A stretch of DNA of 64,000 nucleotides from Anoxybacillus tepidamans PS2 (GTDB taxonomy: Bacteria; Bacillota; Bacilli; Bacillales; Anoxybacillaceae). This document shows, in pieces, positions 8,690 through 15,995 of this stretch. The DNA lies in NCBI RefSeq assembly GCF_000620165.1, contig NZ_JHVN01000006.1, positions 62,001 to 126,000 of the forward strand. Reading direction: 5' to 3'. Both the position numbers and the translations under genes were made by a program. Each line of letters starts with the position of its first letter. Within the stretch, counting starts at the first letter, position 1. A model generated the notes under the pieces. That model worked only from the letters and a program-made list of their open reading frames with translations, had not been told where the DNA came from and made no database searches.

Positions 8690-9214
8690 ATGTTTCCAGT
8701 CCTCAAAACCGAAAGATTGATATTGCGAGAAATCGTGAAAAAAGATATCGAAGCGATTTTCCATTGTTTTTCAAACAGCGACGTCACGCGTTATTATGGA
8801 CAAGAAGCGTTGACAAGCGTGGAACAAGCGCAACAGCTAATTGAGTTTTTCGCCAGAAACTACGACGAAAGGCGCGGCATAAGATGGGGGATCGAACTGA
8901 AAGGAAAGGGAGAACTAATTGGAACGATCGGGTTTAATAATTGGGTCCCGAAACATAAGAGAGCTGAAATCGGCTATGAGCTTCATCCGCATTATTGGAA
9001 AAAAGGGTATGCAACAGAAGCCGTTTCTAAAGTCATATCCTATGGACTTCATGAACTTGGCTTAACGCGGATCGGAGCAGTTGTTTTTATAGGAAATCAA
9101 GCCTCGAACCAGTTGCTCACCAAGATCGGCTTTCAAAAAGAAGCAGTGTTGCGAAATTATATGTATCAAAATGGTGTTCCGTATGACGTAAACATGTACG
9201 CTCTCTTGAAATGA
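8690..9214 (+). CDS. GNAT N-acetyltransferase, RimJ/RimL type
   Basis: The 174-residue product opens with LKTERLILREIVKKDIEAI, the standard beginning of RimJ/RimL-type ribosomal-protein or small-molecule acetyltransferases. It carries the acetyl-CoA-binding region IGYELHPHYWKKGYATEAVSK and the late motif GNQASNQLLTKIGF. It would transfer acetyl from acetyl-CoA to an amine; the acceptor is unknown. The ATG follows GAAAGGAAGGAGAACC. It stands alone between the terminator at 8.6 kb and the convergent SIMPL gene. Confidence 0.85.
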   Translation: MFPVLKTERLILREIVKKDIEAIFHCFSNSDVTRYYGQEALTSVEQAQQLIEFFARNYDERRGIRWGIELKGKGELIGTIGFNNWVPKHKRAEIGYELHPHYWKKGYATEAVSKVISYGLHELGLTRIGAVVFIGNQASNQLLTKIGFQKEAVLRNYMYQNGVPYDVNMYALLK

Positions 9215-9232
9215 ATCGAAGCCTTGCCGTAC

Positions 9233-9260
9233 AAAAACGCCCGGAACAAATGTCCGAGCG
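9233..9260 (-). terminator. Intrinsic terminator of the SIMPL gene
   Basis: On the minus strand CGCTCGGA and TCCGGGCG form a stem with one mismatch, followed by five T. It lies just past the stop at 9266. Confidence 0.65.
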
Positions 9261-9265
9261 CTTGG

Positions 9266-9946
9266 TTAATACGTAAAAACAGCACGCACCGTAGCGGTAA
9301 TGGTGACATCTTGTGTTTGGATCGGGGGAGCGGTGGATTCAGAGAGAACCATCGTGCGGGGAGAGGGCGGCGGGACGATCGGTGTGATGCCTTCTTCCTT
9401 GATTTCAATCGGCGTATCGGTTAACGGAAGTTGGAGCGTTCGAGCGAGAACGCGCGCTTTTTCTTGCGCATTTTTGATCGCCAGTGCCAATGCGCGCTGG
9501 TAATAGGGTTGCTCATTGGCGAGCTGAAATTGCAGCTGCCGGGCGATGTTGGCGCCGTTAGCGACGGCGGTTTCGTAAATCATTCCTACTTTTTGGACAT
9601 CCTTGACCGTAATATCAAACATATGCTCCACTTCGTATCCTGCTAATATGGCTGCATTGTTCGTGTACGTATATTTTGGATAAATGGAAAAAGACGATGT
9701 GTCGATATCTTCACGGCGCACGCCGATCGCCTCGAGCGCTTGGATCATGGCATTCGCTCGGTTCGCATTGTCGGAAAGCGCTTCACGGGCGTTTGTGTGC
9801 TCGGTGCGGATGCCAATGGAAATGATGACGGTGTCGGGTTTAGCCGACAACGTCGCTTGGCCAGTGACGGTAACGGTCCGAACGGATGAGCCGCCTGCTA
9901 ACAATGATGGTTCTGTATAGTAAACAGGTTGGCGAAAATCGTGCAT
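9266..9946 (-). CDS. SIMPL (DUF541) domain protein
   Basis: The 226-residue product matches the SIMPL/DUF541 family: RTVTVTGQATLSAKPDTVIISIGIRTE at the start of the domain, GVRREDIDTSSFSIYPKYTY in the middle, and ALAIKNAQEKARVLARTLQLPL near residue 160. Characterised family members are usually exported, but this one has no signal peptide; it begins MHDFRQPVYYTEPSLLAGG, so it is probably cytoplasmic or a spore component. The function of the family in Bacillaceae is not established. The ATG follows GAAGGTG. A 43-residue ORF lies 18 bases upstream on the same strand. Confidence 0.85.
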   Translation of the reverse strand: MHDFRQPVYYTEPSLLAGGSSVRTVTVTGQATLSAKPDTVIISIGIRTEHTNAREALSDNANRANAMIQALEAIGVRREDIDTSSFSIYPKYTYTNNAAILAGYEVEHMFDITVKDVQKVGMIYETAVANGANIARQLQFQLANEQPYYQRALALAIKNAQEKARVLARTLQLPLTDTPIEIKEEGITPIVPPPSPRTMVLSESTAPPIQTQDVTITATVRAVFTY

Positions 9947-9964
9947 AGAAACACCTTCTTTCTT

Positions 9965-10096
9965 TTATGCCGCTTTATGATGGTCATCTTCGTTCGCTTG
10001 CCAATAATAGATGCGCGGCAGCCCAAAATAACACCAATACTCCTGCAATAACGTAATGCCAACAAACGCCATCATTTGCCAATCGATTTGTCTCAC
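9965..10096 (-). CDS. Small 43-residue protein upstream of the SIMPL gene
   Basis: A GTG start at 10096 opens 43 codons, MRQIDWQMMAFVGITLL through to a C-terminal EDDHHKAA. A GAGAGGATGA purine stretch precedes it on the minus strand. The first half is hydrophobic enough for a membrane segment; the middle is aromatic (EYWCYFGLPRIYYW) and the tail charged. It ends 18 bases before the SIMPL start, so the two are probably cotranscribed. I do not recognise the family. Support is the ribosome site, the spacing and the amphipathic composition. Confidence 0.5.
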   Translation of the reverse strand: MRQIDWQMMAFVGITLLQEYWCYFGLPRIYYWQANEDDHHKAA

Positions 10097-10216
10097 TGAT
10101 TATTCATCCTCTCATAAAAAACTTTTACTGTCAGCATATTCTTGCCTTAAGTTGTCTTATTCGTCGCGCGCAAATGAAACAAAATCAATGACCGTTTCGT
10201 ATGTAATAAAGGGACA

Positions 10217-10225
10217 TGTTATAAT
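10217..10225 (+). promoter_or_regulatory. Extended -10 promoter element for xpaC-telA
   Basis: TGTTATAAT is a perfect extended -10. No good -35 is present at 17 bases upstream. It lies 36 bases before the xpaC start. Confidence 0.5.
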
Positions 10226-10261
10226 ATGGGTAATTCATTTGGCTAAGGAAGGGATCAATGG

Positions 10262-10927
10262 ATGAAACGATTATTCATGACGCTGTGGCGTTGGTTTGTT
10301 TCGTGGAATGTCGGCTTGGTGACAGCCGCCATCGCCTTTTTTGCATCGGGTTATCAATTTCTTCTCTCGTTTGCGTCAGGCACCGCGGCGATGCTGCTTA
10401 CATCGTTCTATATGAAGCGAAGAGCGCAGCGAATTGTCGCAAGCGATCTCTTAAAAGAGGAAAGAGATTATATACGCACACAGCTTTCCGAGGCGCGGAA
10501 AAAATGGAAACGAATGCGGCGGGCGCGGCTGAAAATCCGTTCGCTTGCCATGTGGCAAAAAATTTCTCACATTTGCGCGACGGTAGACAAAATGATTCAG
10601 GCGGTTGAACAGCAGCCGCGAAAATTTCGCATCGCCCAATCGTTTTTTATTCAAGAATTAGATGCGGCTGTAGTTATGATCGAAAAATACGCTTATTTAA
10701 TCAATCAGCCTGTTCGCAGCGACGAAATGAAAGAAGCGCTAGAGAAGACGGAACATTTGTTGGAAGAATTGATGGCTTCTGCGGAGCAGCAACTGTTGGA
10801 AATTTTATCTGATGATGTGTTTGATTTAAAAGTGGAAACAAAACTGCTTGAACAGTCGCTTGAAGAACAAAAGCAATCCAAGAGCGTTGAATGGAGAGAG
10901 GAGAACAAGTATGAAACTATTCGATAA
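10262..10927 (+). CDS. xpaC: XpaC family protein
   Basis: The 221-residue product has two N-terminal hydrophobic segments (residues about 9-45), a basic stretch MKRRAQRIVASDLLKEERDYIRTQL, and then a long helical region. This matches XpaC, the family once named for 5-bromo-4-chloroindolyl phosphate hydrolysis, whose biochemical role is still unclear. The next gene is telA, overlapping by 17 bases, reproducing the xpaC-yaaN pair of Bacillus. I chose the ATG at 10262, ten bases after AAGGAAGGG, rather than the out-of-frame ATG at 10258. Confidence 0.85.
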   Translation: MKRLFMTLWRWFVSWNVGLVTAAIAFFASGYQFLLSFASGTAAMLLTSFYMKRRAQRIVASDLLKEERDYIRTQLSEARKKWKRMRRARLKIRSLAMWQKISHICATVDKMIQAVEQQPRKFRIAQSFFIQELDAAVVMIEKYAYLINQPVRSDEMKEALEKTEHLLEELMASAEQQLLEILSDDVFDLKVETKLLEQSLEEQKQSKSVEWREENKYETIR

Positions 10928-12104
10928 CGAACCGGGAAATGAGTTGCGTGAACACGAATGGACAAGCTCCCTTGATTCACTGCTCGAAAACCCTTTTTCG
11001 GTGCCGATGGAACAAGAACAAAAAGATGTTGCAGACGAAACGGGAAGACCTTTGAAACTCATCGATACATTAAAGCAAGAACATCGCGACAAAGCGGTTC
11101 AACTAGCAAAGCAAATTGACCCGAACAACCGGCAAGCAATCGTTCAATACGGCGTCGCTGCGCAGGCAGAGCTGTCAAAGTTTTCCCATGCGATTTTAAA
11201 TCATGTGCAAACAAAAGACGCCGGACCGGTCGGGGAAGTCATCAGCGAGTTGATGACGAAAATTAAGGAGGTGAACCCGGACGATTTGCTTCCGGCCAAA
11301 AAAGGACTTATTTCGCGGCTGTTTGGCTCGGTGGCCAAATCGTTCCAAGGCCTCGCCGCCAAATATCAAAAAATCGGTGTAGAAATTGATAAAATTGCCG
11401 ATCAATTAGAGAGACACAGGCAAATGCTGTTTCGTGACATCATGATGCTCGAGACGTTGTACGAAAAAAATAAGGAGTATTTCGATGCGCTCAATATTTA
11501 CATTGCGGCGGCCGAGTTGAAGCTTGAGGAATTACAGACGGTGCTCATTCCGGAAAAAAGGGCGCAGGCTGAGCACACGGGAAATCAAATGGATATGCAA
11601 GAAGTGAACGACTTGCTGCAATTTGCCGATCGTCTCGAGAAACGCATCCATGATCTGAAACTAAGCCGGCAAGTGACGATTCAAACAGCGCCGCAAATTC
11701 GCATGATCCAGCACATGAATCAAACGCTCGTTGAACGGATTCAATCGTCCATTTTAACAGCGATTCCACTGTGGAAAAACCAAGTCGTCATCGCTTTGAC
11801 CTTGTTCCGTCAGCAAAAAGCGGTGGAGGCGCAAAAGCAAGTGGCGGAAACAACAAATAACTTGCTTTTGCGTAATTCAGAAATGCTGAAGATAAACAGC
11901 ATTGAAGTGGCCAAGGAAAATGAGCGTGGCCTTATTGATATTGAAACGTTGAAAAAAACGCAAGAAAACTTGGTCACGACATTAGAGGAAACATTGAAAA
12001 TTCAACAAGAAGGCCGCCTCAAACGCCAGCAAGTCGAGCGCGAACTCGTTCATATGGAGGAACAGCTCAAACAGACGCTGTTGTCGCTAAAAAAGAACGG
12101 ATAA
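10911..12104 (+). CDS. telA: TelA family toxic anion resistance protein
   Basis: The product is about 397 residues, soluble and strongly helical, matching the TelA/KlaA (YaaN) family. It carries the typical SRLFGSVAKSFQGLAAKYQKIGVEIDKI region, the segment RDIMMLETLYEKNKEYFDALNIYI, and the C-terminal coiled coil rich in Glu, Gln and Lys. Family members have been linked to tellurite, colicin and antibiotic resistance, by an unresolved mechanism. The ATG at 10911 has GGAGAGAGGAG just upstream and lies inside the end of xpaC, indicating translational coupling. Confidence 0.9.
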   Translation: MKLFDNEPGNELREHEWTSSLDSLLENPFSVPMEQEQKDVADETGRPLKLIDTLKQEHRDKAVQLAKQIDPNNRQAIVQYGVAAQAELSKFSHAILNHVQTKDAGPVGEVISELMTKIKEVNPDDLLPAKKGLISRLFGSVAKSFQGLAAKYQKIGVEIDKIADQLERHRQMLFRDIMMLETLYEKNKEYFDALNIYIAAAELKLEELQTVLIPEKRAQAEHTGNQMDMQEVNDLLQFADRLEKRIHDLKLSRQVTIQTAPQIRMIQHMNQTLVERIQSSILTAIPLWKNQVVIALTLFRQQKAVEAQKQVAETTNNLLLRNSEMLKINSIEVAKENERGLIDIETLKKTQENLVTTLEETLKIQQEGRLKRQQVERELVHMEEQLKQTLLSLKKNG

Positions 12105-12108
12105 CAAT

Positions 12109-12145
12109 AAAAGCTGACCGAAATAAACCATCGGTCAGCTTTTTT
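12109..12145. terminator. Bidirectional terminator between telA and the YndM-like gene
   Basis: AAGCTGACCGA and TCGGTCAGCTT form an 11-bp stem followed by a T run. The stop codon of the minus-strand gene (12135-12137) lies inside the 3' arm. Confidence 0.85.
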
Positions 12146-12596
12146 GCTCTTCTCTATTTTCGTCGTCATGCGGCCACTCTTCAGCGATTTCAGCTTGAAG
12201 CGAAGGAGAGAGCCTTTCTACGACAGCTTTCGGCTTCTCATCCGCACGCTGATAGGATAATACTCTTCCGGTGACGTAACTGTGAAATAACGCTTCGCCA
12301 AAGGCGGCAAGCAAGGCCGAAAAGAACGCAGCGTTCAGCGCCGGAGCGGCAATGCTTAGACCGTCAAATGCCAACCATACAGCGAAAAAAATGAGACCAA
12401 AATCAGCAAAAGTCGCTGTTAAGTTGCCTACACGCGGGAGAATCCATAAGTCGCCGATGGCATAGGTTAGCAGCGTCATCAGCAGACTGAACAATAGCAC
12501 CCCTGCTGACGAAATATCTAAAAAGAGCGGTAAAATCGCGAAAAATACCGTTGTTAATAGCACATATTTAATAAGTAATGCTACGAGATGTCTCAT
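12135..12596 (-). CDS. yndM: YndM-like (DUF2512) integral membrane protein
   Basis: The product of about 153 residues has four hydrophobic segments in residues 1-115 (LVALLIKYVLLTTVFF, GVLLFSLLMTLLTYAIGDLWILP, ATFADFGLIFFAVWL, AFFSALLAAFGEALFHSYV) and a hydrophilic, acidic tail. The ILPRVGN and TFADFGL motifs are those of DUF2512/YndM proteins of spore formers. Function is unknown. I chose the ATG at 12596, preceded by AAAGGATGAAG, over a longer frame from 12659 that overlaps the upstream small gene. Probably cotranscribed with the 39-residue ORF ahead of it. Confidence 0.75.
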   Translation of the reverse strand: MRHLVALLIKYVLLTTVFFAILPLFLDISSAGVLLFSLLMTLLTYAIGDLWILPRVGNLTATFADFGLIFFAVWLAFDGLSIAAPALNAAFFSALLAAFGEALFHSYVTGRVLSYQRADEKPKAVVERLSPSLQAEIAEEWPHDDENREEQKS

Positions 12597-12618
12597 AAGC
12601 GCTTCATCCTTTACAAAG

Positions 12619-12738
12619 TTATTCCGCCGGACGATTCGGTCCTTCGAGTTTTTTATCACCGTAACCGGTTTTCTCTTCTCGCAGTTGCGGTTTGGAAGAA
12701 GGTTTTCGATGAGTTGAACTTTGTTTTCGATGCTCCAT
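12619..12738 (-). CDS. Small basic 39-residue protein upstream of yndM
   Basis: An ATG at 12738, preceded by AAAGGATGAAATAAG, opens 39 codons: MEHRKQSSTHRKPSSKPQLR through to a TGYGDKKLEGPNRPAE end. The product is very hydrophilic, rich in Lys, Arg, Ser and Pro, without cysteine. Such composition and its position beside yndM resemble minor small acid-soluble spore proteins, but I cannot assign a named family. It ends 22 bases before the YndM start. Confidence 0.55.
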   Translation of the reverse strand: MEHRKQSSTHRKPSSKPQLREEKTGYGDKKLEGPNRPAE

Positions 12739-12883
12739 CTTATTTCATCCTTTCCGATATGGAGATGTCGCCCTTAGTTTGCCTCGTTTTCCAATACGTT
12801 ATGATATCCATAAAATTCCTCTTTTTATTTTGGTTCATTGTTTCAAATTAATAGTGAGCTCCCATCATAAAGGAGGCGTCAAT

Positions 12884-13105
12884 ATGGCGAAAGAGGAACA
12901 GCTAAAAACAGCCGGAAGATATTACGAACCGTCCGATTATCAACGTTCGTCTTTCTTGTCGAACGCGTTGGCGACAACTCACGAACAAGTAAGCGACGCA
13001 TACACGGAAGGAACGGTAGACGGCGTAATCGATAATGTAGATGGAAAAGACATCCCTCTTGTTGAACAGAACAATCCATCATTGCAGCAACGTCAAGGTG
13101 AATAA
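12884..13105 (+). CDS. yozQ: YozQ-like (DUF4025) small protein
   Basis: The 73-residue soluble product MAKEEQLKTAGRYYEPSDYQ... contains the YxPSDYQ-SxLSxxLATTHEQVSDxYxEGT pattern of the DUF4025 / YozQ family, found in spore-forming Bacillaceae and of unknown function. A perfect AAAGGAGG lies 7 bases before the ATG at 12884. The longer frame starting at 12779 has no ribosome site. The stop overlaps the first arm region of the following terminator. Confidence 0.75.
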   Translation: MAKEEQLKTAGRYYEPSDYQRSSFLSNALATTHEQVSDAYTEGTVDGVIDNVDGKDIPLVEQNNPSLQQRQGE

Positions 13106-13121
13106 AACCTTGACGTTATTT
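13091..13121 (+). terminator. Intrinsic terminator of yozQ
   Basis: CGTCAAGGT pairs perfectly with ACCTTGACG across a 7-base loop, followed by a T-rich tail. The 3' arm also supplies a TTGACG that sits 19 bases before TATAAT at 13135-13140, a possible promoter for the next gene. Confidence 0.8.
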
Positions 13122-13180
13122 TATGGAAATCGTTTATAATAGTAGAGGTCGTATAATGCATTGATGTGGGGGAGGAAAAG

Positions 13181-14011
13181 ATGTGGCTTGCTTCTGCTGT
13201 GTTAACAGCGATCTGTTTCGGTGTTAACAATACGTTGTTTAAATGGAGTGCCCGTCAGGCGATGTCAAAACAGCGCATTCAATTTTATTTTTATGTAATA
13301 GCTTTTATCATAATGGCGGGATATGGAACGATCACGAAGGCGCTGCACCCGAGCATCGCGTCTGTCGTCCTTGGAGCGCTTGTCGGGATTTGTAATGCCA
13401 ACGGCAATGTTCAAATGTCTTTTGCCTTTGAAAAAGGCCCGGCGAGCTTAACCGCACCGCTCATTGCCGTCAACGCAATTTTTCCTGTGCTGGGCGCTTG
13501 GGTCATATTTGGTGAACATATACCGCTTCTGCATTGGACAGGCATTGTTTGTATGCTTTGTTCGGCAGCGATTATTCAATATACGCCGAATGCGGAAGGA
13601 AATCATGAATACATACCGTGGCTGAAACATATCGGATTGGCGGTTATTTCTTTTGGCGCCGTTGGCATTTTGATGAAACTATGTGCCGACATTGGCATTT
13701 CATCGCTTGATGTATTAACGGCGATGTACGGAGGCGGAGCGGTGTATTTACTGTGCCGCTGCGGCTTAAAATTCGAGCAAAAGCGTGAGTTTTGGCTTGG
13801 AACGACGGTCGCGCTTTTTAGCGTCATCGGATTCAGCTGCTATTTTTACGCATTAAATCGAGGGGTTGCCTCCGTTGTATTTCCGGTCGTCAGCCTCAAT
13901 TGCCTAGTCGTGGTTTTTATGGGGCGTTACATATTTCATGAAAAATTGAAACCAAATCAATTTGTGGGTATCGTCACCGCGATTATTGGATTAATACTGA
14001 CAAAATTATAG
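13181..14011 (+). CDS. EamA-family DMT transporter
   Basis: The product of about 276 residues has ten hydrophobic segments in two repeats, as in EamA/DMT permeases. The first repeat includes MWLASAVLTAICFGVNNTLFK and GALVGICNANGNVQMSFAFEKGPASLTAPLIAVN; the second ends GRYIFHEKLKPNQFVGIVTAIIGLILTKL. Such permeases export or import small metabolites; the substrate is unknown. ATG 13181 is preceded by GGGGGAGG at good spacing; an in-frame GTG at 13166 is not. TATAAT at 13135-13140 could serve as -10. Confidence 0.85.
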   Translation: MWLASAVLTAICFGVNNTLFKWSARQAMSKQRIQFYFYVIAFIIMAGYGTITKALHPSIASVVLGALVGICNANGNVQMSFAFEKGPASLTAPLIAVNAIFPVLGAWVIFGEHIPLLHWTGIVCMLCSAAIIQYTPNAEGNHEYIPWLKHIGLAVISFGAVGILMKLCADIGISSLDVLTAMYGGGAVYLLCRCGLKFEQKREFWLGTTVALFSVIGFSCYFYALNRGVASVVFPVVSLNCLVVVFMGRYIFHEKLKPNQFVGIVTAIIGLILTKL

Positions 14012-14087
14012 GAGAGTATAAAAACGTTATTGCTCTTTTGTCAGCCTGGCTATCAGCGAGGGCGTCGCTATAAAAGGGCAACGGGCG

Positions 14088-14128
14088 CTCATAACACCTG
14101 TACGTCATTTAGAAGTAGGAGACTTCTT
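14088..14128 (-). repeat. Degenerate hairpin element, copy C
   Basis: Read on the minus strand, AAGAAGTCTCC(T)ACTTCTAAATG matches copy A at 36272 in about 22 of 24 positions. The distal arm is poorly kept. It is the most decayed of the four copies in the window. Confidence 0.55.
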
Positions 14129-14186
14129 AATAAATTTGCTATGATGTGTTACTAGTTGGAACAGCAACGATCTGATGTTATAAATA

Positions 14187-14203
14187 TGTTATGTCATATT
14201 ACA
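14187..14203 (+). promoter_or_regulatory. TnrA/GlnR box 1 upstream of amtB
   Basis: TGTTATGTCATATTACA matches TGTNA-N7-TNACA exactly. It is the most distal of three such boxes ahead of amtB. Confidence 0.6.
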
Positions 14204-14338
14204 TAAAAGTGCTCGGATGATACCGAAAAGAAATGAGAGATGAAGAGCTAGGGGCAATTGCGAGATGTTTTGGCTACAAGCCCCTTGATTTTGTGCCGTT
14301 TGGGAAGGCGATTTGTGTTACATTAACAATAAAGATTT

Positions 14339-14374
14339 AGAGGATGCGGGAAGGTTCAGGCATCCTCTTTTTTT
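14339..14374 (+). terminator. Intrinsic terminator
   Basis: AGAGGATGC and GCATCCTCT form a perfect 9-bp stem with a 12-base loop, followed by seven T. It insulates amtB from the EamA gene side. Confidence 0.9.
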
Positions 14375-14390
14375 GTTAAGAAAGTTAACA
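14374..14390 (+). promoter_or_regulatory. TnrA/GlnR box 2 upstream of amtB
   Basis: TGTTAAGAAAGTTAACA matches TGTNA-N7-TNACA exactly and is palindromic in its arms. It begins at the last T of the terminator. Confidence 0.75.
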
Positions 14391-14448
14391 ATATTTTTTG
14401 TTTGTAATCGTTTTCTTTAAAAATTAGCGGTTGATGCGGGTTAATTTA

Positions 14449-14465
14449 TGTAATATATTATAACA
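14449..14465 (+). promoter_or_regulatory. TnrA/GlnR box 3 overlapping the likely amtB -10
   Basis: TGTAATATATTATAACA matches TGTNA-N7-TNACA exactly. It contains TATATT/TATTAT sequences that could act as the -10, 37 bases before the start codon. Occupancy here would be expected to repress, in contrast to the upstream boxes. Confidence 0.7.
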
Positions 14466-14501
14466 TAACATGTAATAAAATAATAAAAAGGGGAGATGGA
14501 G

Positions 14502-15806
14502 ATGAGTCCAAAAGAAGTATCGTTGGCGCTCGATTCGTTGTGGGTGATGATTAGCGCGGTGTTGGTGATTAGCATGCAGGCTGGTTTTGCTTTGTTGGAA
14601 GCGGGATCGACGAGAATGAAAAATTCCGGTCACATCGCTGGCAAACAAATTTTGAGTTTTGCGATTGCGTCGCTGGCGTTTTGGGCGTTCGGCTTTGCGA
14701 TCACGTTTGGATCGGGCAACGCATTGATCGGCACAGAAGGCTGGTTTTTAAAGGAAGGAAAAGGAACATTCGATTCGTTATCGTGGGCGAACGTGCCAAT
14801 GTCGATTAAATTTTTATTTCAGCTGGCGTTTGCTGGAGTATCGCTGGCGATTGCGTGGGGAGGTTTTGCAGAAAGAGCGAAGTTATCGGTCTATTTTCTG
14901 TTTGGTACGATTTTTACAATTGCCATTTACCCAGTGATTGGCCATTGGGTGTGGGGCGGCGGCTGGCTCGGAAAAATGGGAATGCAAGATTTTGCTGGTT
15001 CGACGGTCGTTCATTTACAAGGAGCGATCGCCGCACTAGTAGCAACCGTTTTGCTTGGGCCACGCATCGGGAAATTTAATCGCGATAAGACACCGAACGC
15101 CATTCCAGGACATAACCAAGTATATACGGTCATTGGCGGTTTCATTTTATGGGTCGGCTGGTTTGGATTTAATGCAGGAAGCACAATGACGGCAGGGAAT
15201 GGATTTTTCGGCTATGTCGCTTTAACGACGAATTTAGCGGCAGCGGCGGGGGCGATATCCGCGATTGTTACAGCGAAAATTATGATCGGAAAAGCTGATA
15301 TTCCGGCGATGGTCAACGGAGTGCTGGCGGCGCTTGTTGCCATTACAGCGGCGTGTGCGTTCGTCGAACCGTGGGCCGCGGTCGTCATTGGGGCGGTAGC
15401 TGGTGCATTTACGTTCTGGACATCGATCTATTTCGAGCGAAAAGGAATTGACGACCCGATTTATGCTTTTTCTGTCCATGGGATTGCTGGGGGGATTGGC
15501 ACTGTTTCCACCGGACTTTTTGCCTCTCCGAGGTTGGTGGAAGCAACAGGCATCGGAAAAGCGGGACTTGTATACGGAGGCGGATTTCATCAATTGATGG
15601 TGCAAGTGGTCGGAGTGTTAGGAGCGGGTGTTTACGTAGCGGTTGTATCGTTTGTCATTTTATTTACATTAAAGAAAACGATCGGACTGCGGGTGACGGC
15701 GGAACAAGAAATTTCCGGGCTCGACATTAGCGAACACGGTTCGTACGGTTACCCGGAACAGCTAGATTTCCCAGTAATCAACCGCTCAAAATCGGCGGCT
15801 CGATAG
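14502..15806 (+). CDS. amtB: Ammonium transporter (Amt family)
   Basis: The product of about 434 residues has eleven hydrophobic segments and the Amt signatures MQAGFALLEAGSTRMKNSGH near the N-terminus, GHWVWGGGWLG, FAGSTVVHLQGA and FVLWVGWFGFNAGS-type sequence (ILWVGWFGFNAGS). The pore histidines of the family fall in STVVHLQG and FSVHGIAGG. It conducts ammonium across the membrane. I chose ATG 14502, placed 6 bases after GGGGAG; ATG 14496 is too close. Three perfect TGTNA-N7-TNACA boxes upstream predict nitrogen-limitation control by TnrA/GlnR, as for Bacillus nrgA. The PII gene nrgB that usually follows is not here. Confidence 0.93.
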   Translation: MSPKEVSLALDSLWVMISAVLVISMQAGFALLEAGSTRMKNSGHIAGKQILSFAIASLAFWAFGFAITFGSGNALIGTEGWFLKEGKGTFDSLSWANVPMSIKFLFQLAFAGVSLAIAWGGFAERAKLSVYFLFGTIFTIAIYPVIGHWVWGGGWLGKMGMQDFAGSTVVHLQGAIAALVATVLLGPRIGKFNRDKTPNAIPGHNQVYTVIGGFILWVGWFGFNAGSTMTAGNGFFGYVALTTNLAAAAGAISAIVTAKIMIGKADIPAMVNGVLAALVAITAACAFVEPWAAVVIGAVAGAFTFWTSIYFERKGIDDPIYAFSVHGIAGGIGTVSTGLFASPRLVEATGIGKAGLVYGGGFHQLMVQVVGVLGAGVYVAVVSFVILFTLKKTIGLRVTAEQEISGLDISEHGSYGYPEQLDFPVINRSKSAAR

Positions 15807-15809
15807 AAG

Positions 15810-15911
15810 ATGAGTATGGATGCGTTATTTGATTTCATTCAACAAATCAATAAAACACAAACAATGGAGGAACTGAATCATTCCGACCGCGAACTAGCTT
15901 GCCGATTGTGA
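15810..15911 (+). other. Doubtful 33-codon ORF after amtB
   Basis: ATG 15810 opens MSMDALFDFIQQINKTQTME and stops at TGA 15909-15911. It starts 4 bases after the amtB stop with only weak GAAGA upstream. It may be the fragment of a lost gene; no family is recognised. Confidence 0.25.
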
Positions 15912-15957
15912 AATATGATTGCAAGGGAAAACATTCTTTCTGCAAGAGCTAGAAAAA

Positions 15958-15987
15958 AAGGCGATCTCGTCTAGTAGAGGTCGCCTT
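15958..15987. terminator. Bidirectional terminator
   Basis: AAGGCGA(T)CTC pairs with GAG(G)TCGCCTT. An A run lies on one side and a T-rich tract on the other, so it can serve both amtB and the convergent lipoprotein gene. Confidence 0.8.
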
Positions 15988-15995
15988 CTGCTTTT

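Larger units (their letters stand above)
14012..14338. other. Intergenic stretch with a repeat remnant and a doubtful 35-codon ORF
   Basis: This gap holds one TnrA-type box (14187-14203), a degenerate copy of the hairpin element described at 36272 and 53469 (minus strand, about 14088-14128), and a short open frame. The frame runs from ATG 14233 to TAG 14340 (MRDEELGAIARCFGYKPLDF...). It has no proper ribosome site and looks like the remnant of a longer gene. No intact gene is supported here. Confidence 0.4.

Noticed and set aside
12588-12851. An 87-codon plus-strand frame between yndM and yozQ
   Set aside because: No ribosome site, and it is antisense to the 39-residue ORF and the start of yndM, both of which have good start signals.
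14233-14340. 35-codon ORF between the EamA gene and amtB as a real gene
   Set aside because: No ribosome site, no recognised family, and its end runs into a terminator stem; more likely a remnant.
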